NCBI RefSeq assembly: GCF_902167705.1
Contig: NZ_CABHMZ010000005.1
Coordinates: 1 to 40,323, forward strand
From: Streptococcus constellatus
GTDB taxonomy: Bacteria > Bacillota > Bacilli > Lactobacillales > Streptococcaceae
DNA length: 40,323 nt
Direction: 5' to 3'
Below the pieces are notes generated by a model. It saw only the letters and a program-made list of their open reading frames with translations. It was not told where the DNA came from and did not search any database. Positions 33,907 to 40,323 of this stretch are shown here, piece by piece. Each line of letters starts with the position of its first letter. Within the stretch, counting starts at the first letter, position 1. A program made the position numbers and the translations under genes.

Positions 33907-35646
33907 ATGCCGGAAAAAGAATTAAGGAAAAAAGTGATTGGGAAAAATGGTTTATCCAATTCACTTCTTGCTTTAAAAATAGTATTTGATTTGATACCAC
34001 AAATCTTACTTGTATATTTGATTAGTTCTTTAATCACAAACAATATTAACGAAGGTAATTTAAAGTATATATTCTTGGGAATCTTTATATCGTTTGTATT
34101 AAAAGGCGTGTTTTACTATTTTGCAACAAAGGTTGCTCATGAGAAAGCATACGAAAAATTGACAGAACTTAGGGTAGATATTATCGGTCATCTAAAAAAA
34201 CTAAGTTTAGGATTTTTCAAAGAACATAATACCGGGGAGCTTACCAACATTGTTCAGCATGATGTAGAGCAAGTGGAAGTATACCTTGCCCATGGTCTTC
34301 CTGAAATAATGTCAGTTACACTTCTGCCTACTATCATTTTCATAGCCATGATTTTTGTGGATTGGCGTCTTGCACTTGGTATGATTGCTGGAGTTCCACT
34401 CATGTATTTGGTAAAAGTTCTTTCACAGAAAACAATGGATAAAAACTTTGCTATTTACTTTAACCATGAAAACAAGATGAGAGAAGAGCTAATGGAATAT
34501 GTAAAAAATATTTCTGTTATTAAGGCTTTTGCTAAAGAAGAGGAGATTAGTGAAAGAACATTAAAAACGGCAAGAGAATATATTTACTGGGTTAAAAAGA
34601 GCATGGGAGCAATTACAATTCCAATGGGACTCATTGACATATTTATGGAAATTGGAGTAGTTATTGTCATGATTTTAGGAAGCATATTTCTTTACTATGG
34701 AAATATTACAACACCTAATTTTATACTTGCCATTATTTTATCGTCTGCTTTTACTGCATCTATAAGTAAGACAGCTACATTGCAACATTTTTCTATTGTG
34801 TTTAGGGAGGCATTAAAGGCGATTGGAAAAGTTTTAACAGTTCCACTTCCAAACAAAAAGACAGAACAAGGTTTAGAATTTGGAAACATAGAATTTAAAG
34901 ATGTGAATTTTGCATACGGAAAAGATTGCTTTGAGCTAAAAAACATCAATTTAACTTTTAAGAAAAATAGCTTGAATGCCTTTGTAGGTGCAAGCGGTTG
35001 TGGGAAAAGTACCGTATCTAATTTGCTTATGGGATTTTGGGATGCAGACGAAGGAGAAATACTGATAAATGGAAAAGACATAAAAGAATATAGTCAAGAA
35101 AACATCTCAATGCTGATTGGTAGTGTGCAACAAGAAGTTATCCTTTTTGATTTAAGTATTTTTGAAAATATAGCAATCGGAAAACTAAATGTAACAAAAG
35201 AAGAAGTCATAGAAGCTGCTAAAAAAGCAAGATGCCATGATTTTATTTCTGCTTTACCAAATGGATATGAAACACGAATAGGTGAAATGGGAGTTAAGTT
35301 ATCCGGTGGAGAAAAACAAAGAATCTCCATAGCAAGAATGATACTTAAAAATGCACCGATTTTAATATTAGATGAGGCAATGGCAGCTGTTGATAGTGAA
35401 AATGAAAGACTAATCGGTGAAGCGATTGATGATTTAAGTAAGGATAAAACCATCATTACAATTGCTCATCATCTAAATACGATTAGAGATTCAGACCAAA
35501 TTATCGTTATGGATAAGGGTATTGTTCTTGATGCAGGAAGCCATGAAGAGCTGATGAAAAGATGTGATTTTTATAAGGATATGGTTGAAGCACAGAACAA
35601 GGTAGATAGATGGAATTTGAAAGAGGTGGTAACAGAAAATGTTTAG
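33907..35646 (+). CDS. ABC exporter half-transporter 1 (fused membrane and ATPase)
   Basis: A 579-residue type IV-fold ABC protein. ATG 33907 follows GAAAGGAGAG. Membrane domain about 25-310 with six hydrophobic segments; ATPase domain about 330-560 with Walker A GASGCGKST, signature LSGGEKQR, Walker B ILILDEAMAAVD and switch histidine AHHLNTI. It overlaps the second half-transporter by 8 nt, so they should form a heterodimer. Similar pairs lying with ECF-type genes have been linked to metal or siderophore handling (YbtP/YbtQ-like); the substrate here is unknown. Confidence 0.88.
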   Translation: MPEKELRKKVIGKNGLSNSLLALKIVFDLIPQILLVYLISSLITNNINEGNLKYIFLGIFISFVLKGVFYYFATKVAHEKAYEKLTELRVDIIGHLKKLSLGFFKEHNTGELTNIVQHDVEQVEVYLAHGLPEIMSVTLLPTIIFIAMIFVDWRLALGMIAGVPLMYLVKVLSQKTMDKNFAIYFNHENKMREELMEYVKNISVIKAFAKEEEISERTLKTAREYIYWVKKSMGAITIPMGLIDIFMEIGVVIVMILGSIFLYYGNITTPNFILAIILSSAFTASISKTATLQHFSIVFREALKAIGKVLTVPLPNKKTEQGLEFGNIEFKDVNFAYGKDCFELKNINLTFKKNSLNAFVGASGCGKSTVSNLLMGFWDADEGEILINGKDIKEYSQENISMLIGSVQQEVILFDLSIFENIAIGKLNVTKEEVIEAAKKARCHDFISALPNGYETRIGEMGVKLSGGEKQRISIARMILKNAPILILDEAMAAVDSENERLIGEAIDDLSKDKTIITIAHHLNTIRDSDQIIVMDKGIVLDAGSHEELMKRCDFYKDMVEAQNKVDRWNLKEVVTENV

Positions 35647-37348
35647 AGAAATGTTAAAACTACTTACAAAAACCGGGAAGAGAGATTTGATTATATCAAG
35701 TGTATTCTTTGCCCTTTATGGACTAAGCTCCATAGCCATGATTGTTATCGTATTTTCTATACTGTTTCAGATATTTGATGGTACGAGTTTAGATAGGCTT
35801 TATAAATATTTTATTGCGATTGGATTACTTGTAGTGTTTAAAGGTATTTGTAATATGGTTGCAGATATGAAAAAGCATAGTGCAGGTTTTGATATTGTTC
35901 AGCAAATAAGAGAACGCATGATTATCAAATTAAAGAAATTTAGTTTGGGTTTTTATACAAATGAAAGATTGGGAGAAATCAATACAATTTTACACAAAGA
36001 TGTTGATAATATGTCCCTTGTTGTAGGACACATGTGGTCAAGAATGTTTGGCGATTTTTTGATAGGTGCAGTCGTATTTGTTGGTCTTGCAAGTATTGAT
36101 TTCAAACTTGCCATTTTGATGGCTGTATCTGTTCCGCTTGCACTTATCTTTCTATATCTGACAATTAAGCAATCTGAAAAAATAGAAAATCAGAATAACT
36201 CAGCACTTCTTGATATGGTTAGCTTATTTGTTGAATATGTTAGAGGAATACCTGTACTAAAGAGTTTTTCAAACAATAAGAGCTTGGATAATGAGCTTAT
36301 GAATAAGACAAAAAAGTTTGGAGAAACAAGCAAAGCAGCTTCAAGATTTAAGGCAAAACAGTTATCTATATTTGGTTTTTTACTGGATATTGGATATTTA
36401 GTTCTTTTAATTACAGGAGCAATACTTGTTATAAAAGGAAGTCTTGATGTACTTAATTTTATTATCTTTGCAGTAATTTCAAAAGAGTTTTATAAGCCGT
36501 TCGCTTCTATGGAACAACACTATATGTACTATGTTTCGGCGGTAGATAGTTACGAAAGACTTTCAAGAATTTTATATGCAGATGTAATCCAGGATAAAGT
36601 GAATGGAATTGTTCCGAAAGATAATGATATAGCTTTTGAAAACATAGATTTTTCCTATGAAAAAGATGAATTTAAAATGGAAAAATTGAGCTTTTCTATT
36701 GCTGAAAAAACAATGACAGCCTTAGTTGGAGAATCAGGTAGTGGAAAGACTACTATAACCAACTTGCTTTTAAGATTTTATGATGTGCATAAAGGAAAAA
36801 TTACACTCGGAGGAATTGATATAAGGGATATTCCTTATGATGAGCTTTTAGATCGTATCAGCATTGTCATGCAGAATGTTCAACTGTTTGATAACACGAT
36901 TGAAGAAAATATCAGAGTAGGTAAAAAAGGAGCTACAAAAGAGGAAATCATTAAAGCTGCAAAGAAGGCAAGGATACATGATTTCATTATGAGTTTACCA
37001 AAAGGTTATGAAACTGATATTGGAGAAAATGGTGGGCTTCTTTCAGGTGGACAAAGACAAAGAATATCTATTGCAAGAGCTTTTCTAAAAGATGCACCGA
37101 TCTTAATTCTTGATGAAATGACAAGTAATGTTGATCCTGTAAATGAATCTTTGATACAAGATGCCATTACAGAACTTGCAAAGAATAGAACCGTACTTGT
37201 AGTGGCTCATCATTTAAAAACAATTCAAAAAGCTGACCAAATTCTCGTATTTCAAAAAGGAAATTTACTTGAAAAAGGAAAGCATGGGGAACTTCTTGAG
37301 AAAGATGGCTACTACACAAAATTATGGAAAGCTCAGTATGAGGTGTAA
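35639..37348 (+). CDS. ABC exporter half-transporter 2 (fused membrane and ATPase)
   Basis: A 569-residue partner of the preceding protein. Six membrane segments lie within about 15-300. The ATPase domain (about 335-565) has Walker A GESGSGKTT, signature LSGGQRQR, and Walker B ILILDEMTSNVD; here the residue after Asp is Glu and then Met, with AHHLKTI as the switch. Both ATPase sites look complete, unlike some heterodimers with one degenerate site. GAAAGAGGTGG just before the ATG lies within the first gene. The ECF ATPase gene starts 2 bp downstream. Confidence 0.88.
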   Translation: MFREMLKLLTKTGKRDLIISSVFFALYGLSSIAMIVIVFSILFQIFDGTSLDRLYKYFIAIGLLVVFKGICNMVADMKKHSAGFDIVQQIRERMIIKLKKFSLGFYTNERLGEINTILHKDVDNMSLVVGHMWSRMFGDFLIGAVVFVGLASIDFKLAILMAVSVPLALIFLYLTIKQSEKIENQNNSALLDMVSLFVEYVRGIPVLKSFSNNKSLDNELMNKTKKFGETSKAASRFKAKQLSIFGFLLDIGYLVLLITGAILVIKGSLDVLNFIIFAVISKEFYKPFASMEQHYMYYVSAVDSYERLSRILYADVIQDKVNGIVPKDNDIAFENIDFSYEKDEFKMEKLSFSIAEKTMTALVGESGSGKTTITNLLLRFYDVHKGKITLGGIDIRDIPYDELLDRISIVMQNVQLFDNTIEENIRVGKKGATKEEIIKAAKKARIHDFIMSLPKGYETDIGENGGLLSGGQRQRISIARAFLKDAPILILDEMTSNVDPVNESLIQDAITELAKNRTVLVVAHHLKTIQKADQILVFQKGNLLEKGKHGELLEKDGYYTKLWKAQYEV

Positions 37349-37350
37349 CC

Positions 37351-38867
37351 ATGATTTTGTTAAAAGATGTTTCTTATGAATGGGAAGATGGGCGAACTGC
37401 TTTGAAAAATATCAATCTTGAAATTAAAAAAGGTGAATTTGTTTTAATTTCAGGGAAAAGTGGAAGTGGTAAAAGCACTCTTGGAAGTGTAATGAATGGT
37501 CTTATTCCACATTATTACAAAGGCAAAATGCAAGGAGAAGCCTTTGCGTCCGGAAAAGATATAAGCAAATTATTACTTCATGAAGTAGGGCATATTGTAG
37601 GGACTGTATTTCAAGATCCAAGAAGTCAGTTTTTCACGACAACGACAGATGAAGAAATAGCTTTTGGGCTTCAAACTATCTGCAAATCAAGAGATGAAAT
37701 CAAACAGAGAGTAGAAGAAGTATATGTGGAGTTGGATATTGAGGAACTGAAAGGAAAATCTGTTTTTGAATTATCAAGCGGGCAGAAACAAAAGATAGCT
37801 ATTGCAAGCATCTATGCAATGAATCCGAAAGTTTTAATTTTAGATGAGCCTTCAGCAAATTTGGATATGAAAGCAACATTTGACCTATTTTTAATTTTGG
37901 AAAAATTAAAGAAAAAAGGAACAACGGTTGTTCTAATTGAACATCGTTTGTACTATGTAAAATCTTTATTTGACCGTTTTCTTTTGGTGAAAGATGGAGA
38001 AATTGCACAGGACTTGAGTCGGGAAGAAGTATCCATCTTGAAGGGGAGTTTTGGGATGATAATGGACTAAGAACTCTTGAATTAGAAGAATACAGGATAA
38101 GTGAGAAGAAAGATTTATATCAATTAAATGATGAAAGTATCAGTGGGAAAGGCTTGAAATTTTGTTACCCAAGTGCAACTAAGGTTGGAAATAAGCAAAA
38201 CCAATACATCTTAAATCATCTTGATTTCAATATGGAGTGCGGAAAAGCCATTGGTCTTATTGGGTTAAATGGTACCGGGAAAACTACTTTTGCAAGGGTA
38301 ATTTCAGGACTTGAGAAGATAAAAGAGGGGAAAATATGGGCGGAAAAAGATAAAGAGTTGAATCGTAAAGATTTAATGGATATGTCATATTTTGTATTTC
38401 AAGCTTCAGACTATCAGTTATTTTCGGAAAGTGTACTTGATGAAATGCTGCTTGGTATTTCAAGTAAAGATAAAAAAGAAAATACTCAAAAGGCAAAGTC
38501 TATTTTGAATGTACTTGGCTTAGATAAATACATTGATAAGCATCCGTTTGCTTTATCAAGAGGAGAAAAACAAAGACTGACAATAGCTTGTGGAATGATG
38601 AAACGGGCAAAAGTTTTTATCTATGATGAACCAACATCAGGTTGTGATAAAGACTCAATGCTTTCAGTGGCAAAATTAATTGAAGAACAATTAAAAAATG
38701 GGACAACAGTTTTGGTGATAAGTCATGATTTTGAGTTTTTAGCAAACACAGTGAGCAATCTCTGGGTAATGGGAGATGGAAAAATAGAAAAAGTTTTGAA
38801 TATGAGTGAAAGTAATAAATTTCTCATATTAGACAAGATGAGAGGAGGTAGAGAGCTTGATAGATAG
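37351..38867 (+). pseudogene. Double-ATPase ECF energy-coupling protein, frameshifted in a G-run
   Basis: Two CbiO/EcfA-type ATPase domains meant to be one protein of about 505 residues. Domain 1 (37351-38040) has SGKSGSGKST, ELSSGQKQK and LILDEPSANLD. Domain 2 (from about 38150) has GLNGTGKTT, ALSRGEKQR and FIYDEPTSGCD. The first frame ends at 38070, but from about 38040 another frame continues without interruption as GEFWDDNGLRTLELEEY into domain 2. One missing G in the run 38043-38046 explains it (AAGGGGAG for AAGGGGGAG). It may be a real mutation, a slippage site or a sequencing error. Domain 2 has no good start of its own at 38154. Confidence 0.85.
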
Positions 38868-39561
38868 AAAAACAGTCGATCCGAGAATAAAACTTACTCT
38901 ACTTCCAATTGTTGGATTTACGAGCTTTTTTATAAGCAATACAATTCTACTTTTCGGACTGATTGCCTTTGCCTTTTTTCTGTATGTATACAGCAGTATG
39001 TGGAAAAGAGCATTACGCTTTATTTTGTTTTTTGTGCTTTTATACTGCATAGAGTTAGGGCTTGGAAAGTTTTGTGAAGCAAGTGTTGTATTTGCAATGT
39101 ATATGTTTATTTACTTTGCATCAAGAATGACATTAATCGCTATGTTTGGTGGATATATAACAAAGACTACAAGTGTAAGTGAAATGCTTGAAGCATTAAA
39201 TAGAATGAAAGTACCCAGAAGCATTGGTATCCCTTTTAGTGTTTTGCTTAGGTTTGTTCCAACTATAAAAATAGAAATTAAGGCATTAAAAGAGAATATG
39301 AAGATTCGAGGAATCGTAACAAGCAGATTTTTCCCGTTGCTACATCCAATTAAATATATTGAATATACGCTTGTTCCGCTTTTAATGAGAATGATTAAGA
39401 TTTCAGATGAATTGTCAGCTTCAGCACTCATTAGAGGACTTGATAGTGGTGAGAATAGGGTAACATTAACAGAATTGCGGTTTAGATGGGCAGACTTAAT
39501 GATTGGACTATTAGGAGCTTTGATAATTGCTCTTGTGATAGTAATACAGAGAACTTATTAG
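38857..39561 (+). CDS. ECF transporter T component (CbiQ/EcfT-like)
   Basis: A 234-residue membrane protein that couples the ATPase to a substrate-binding S component. The TTG at 38857 is supported by GAGGAGG 8-10 bp upstream, and it overlaps the ATPase gene by 11 nt. About five hydrophobic segments are seen (near 15-45, 50-66, 73-95 and 200-232). The family's cytoplasmic coupling motifs are present as LKENMKIRGIVTS and ELSASALIRGLDSGENR (A-R-G type). It lies between the double ATPase and the S component in one operon. Confidence 0.85.
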   Translation: MIDRKTVDPRIKLTLLPIVGFTSFFISNTILLFGLIAFAFFLYVYSSMWKRALRFILFFVLLYCIELGLGKFCEASVVFAMYMFIYFASRMTLIAMFGGYITKTTSVSEMLEALNRMKVPRSIGIPFSVLLRFVPTIKIEIKALKENMKIRGIVTSRFFPLLHPIKYIEYTLVPLLMRMIKISDELSASALIRGLDSGENRVTLTELRFRWADLMIGLLGALIIALVIVIQRTY

Positions 39562-39571
39562 GAGGACTTTT

Positions 39572-40156
39572 ATGAAAAACAAATTAAATGGTCGTGATTT
39601 TATTACAATCGGAATTTTTAATGCAATTGGAATTGTCATATACATGGCAGTTGCATTTGCTATGGCAACAACAGTTATTGGAGGATTTATTGCTTCAGGA
39701 GTTAGCTTTATGGTAGCTGCCACCGTTTATATTCTTATGGCTGTAAAAGTTAAAAAGAAGGGTGTATTTACAATATCAGGAACGCTTCTTGGTTTAATTG
39801 CATTGTCAGGAGGACATTTGCCTCATGCAGTCTTTGCTGTAATCGGTGGAATTATATGTGATTTGATTATAGGAAATTATGAGAGCAAGGGACGAATGAT
39901 TATTGGATATGGGACATTTGCATTAGCAGATTTTTTAGGGACAGTAATTCCTGTGATTTTATTCGGGACAGCTTCTTTTGTGGAAAGAGCATCAAAATGG
40001 AAAATGAGCGAAGCACAAATAAATGAAGCATTATCTTATTTCAAAGTTTCGTGGGTAGTAGACTTTGGTTTTATAACTTTTATTCTTGCTTGCATAGGAG
40101 CATTTGTTGCAACAAGGATACTTAAAAAACATTTTGAAAAAGCAGGGGTGATTTAA
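39572..40156 (+). CDS. MptD/Trep_Strep-type putative ECF S component
   Basis: A 194-residue membrane protein with about five or six hydrophobic segments; it starts MKNKLNGRDFITIGIFNAIGIVIYMAV, typical of the Trep_Strep/MptD family, putative substrate-binding subunits of ECF transporters. AGGAGG lies 6 bp before the ATG, 10 bp after the T component. The substrate is unknown. With the frameshifted ATPase and the T component it makes a complete ECF set, next to an exporter-type ABC pair under the same operator. Confidence 0.82.
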   Translation: MKNKLNGRDFITIGIFNAIGIVIYMAVAFAMATTVIGGFIASGVSFMVAATVYILMAVKVKKKGVFTISGTLLGLIALSGGHLPHAVFAVIGGIICDLIIGNYESKGRMIIGYGTFALADFLGTVIPVILFGTASFVERASKWKMSEAQINEALSYFKVSWVVDFGFITFILACIGAFVATRILKKHFEKAGVI

Positions 40157-40207
40157 TCAATCTTTGTTTGTGAGGGGAAAATGGATTAAATAATGGAGGT
40201 AATTGCT

Positions 40208-40236
40208 ATGTATTATTTAGGGTCTGTTATTCATAT
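40208..40236 (+). pseudogene. Next operon gene, cut off by the right IS after about 10 codons
   Basis: ATG 40208 with AATGGAGGTAATTG upstream starts MYYLGSVIHM and then enters IS sequence, ending at a stop near 40294 in IS DNA. The strong ribosome site 50 bp after the S component gene suggests a further gene of the same operon, now lost or on another contig. Too little remains to name it. Confidence 0.6.
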
Positions 40237-40323
40237 GATAAATTGCAAGAATAAGTGCAACATTTACTCTAACTCATCCACTAGAGCTTCATAAGCAGTT
40301 CTGTAAGCTAAACATTTTCGTGG
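40237..40323 (-). mobile_element. IS30-family element, inverted copy, right window edge
   Basis: Exact inverted copy of 737-823, holding the end of the IS and the last 20 codons of its transposase (stop at 40264-40266 on the minus strand). The rest lies outside the window. Confidence 0.88.
40264..40323 (-). CDS. IS30-family transposase, C-terminal fragment at window edge
   Basis: Minus-strand codons PRKCLAYRTAYEALVDELE are identical to the end of the transposase at 1-796. The gene is cut only by the window edge, so its integrity is unknown. Confidence 0.85.
   Translation of the reverse strand, partial: PRKCLAYRTAYEALVDELE

Noticed and set aside
38154..38867. Second ECF ATPase domain as an independent gene
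   Set aside because: No ribosome site or proper start near 38154; the frame is open upstream to about 38040, exactly where the first domain loses frame, so a single frameshifted gene fits better.
1..40323. tRNA or rRNA genes, or a classical ICE attachment site in a tRNA
   Set aside because: I saw no cloverleaf-like or rRNA-like sequence on either strand by eye; a tRNAscan run would be decisive.

Overview
The window looks like a contig from a low-GC Gram-positive bacterium (Bacillota). Streptococcus or a close neighbour is the best guess, because of the IS1239-like IS30-family ends, strong AGGAGG ribosome sites, AT-rich coding in the backbone, and tet(O) with a Tn916-type leader. This is inference from family resemblance; no chromosomal housekeeping gene is present. 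Almost everything is mobile DNA. The window starts and stops inside two inverted copies of the same IS30-family element (737-823 matches 40237-40323 as an 87-bp perfect inverted repeat), so the contig probably broke at a repeated IS.

Backbone: the remains of an integrative element. A giant N6-methylase/SNF2 helicase gene lost its 5' end at the left IS, carries two in-frame stops (2257-2259 and 4156-4158), and was split by two large-serine-recombinase transposons, each inserted at a GA dinucleotide. Its pieces lie at 824-5174, 12672-13345 and 24345-25838. Joining them at the GA dinucleotides restores the reading frame exactly. An SSB-like gene follows and a terminator closes this unit.

Transposon A (5173-12673, about 7.5 kb) is Tn4451-like: tnpX-type recombinase, tnpV, a divergent MerR regulator and YitT-type membrane protein as cargo, a RepA-type ATPase, a frameshifted MobV relaxase with an oriT-like site, and a tnpW-like gene. 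Transposon B (13344-24346, about 11 kb) has a tnpV-like gene, the tet(O) module with attenuator leader, three small sigma/HTH proteins separated by hairpins, a RepA-type ATPase, a repeat-rich region with an oriT-like site, a MobV relaxase, a ParB-like protein, a PC4/YdbC-like protein, and a TndX-type recombinase whose stop codon lies in target DNA. Its middle part is visibly GC-richer than its surroundings.

Defence cargo (26.6-31.2 kb): one compact operon encodes a small XRE regulator, a BsuBI/PstI-type methyltransferase and endonuclease, and a Thoeris pair (SIR2-SLOG ThsA and TIR-like ThsB). It is followed by a convergent relaxase/mobC pair with a palindromic oriT-like region.

Right part (33.1-40.2 kb): a TetR regulator with matching half-sites at its own promoter and at the next operon, two half-size ABC exporter proteins, and an ECF-type module (double ATPase broken by a 1-bp G-run deletion, T component, MptD/Trep_Strep-type S component). 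A further gene in this operon is cut off after about 10 codons by the right IS copy. In all, the window combines tetracycline resistance, anti-phage defence, a transport module and three separate relaxases on nested mobile DNA.
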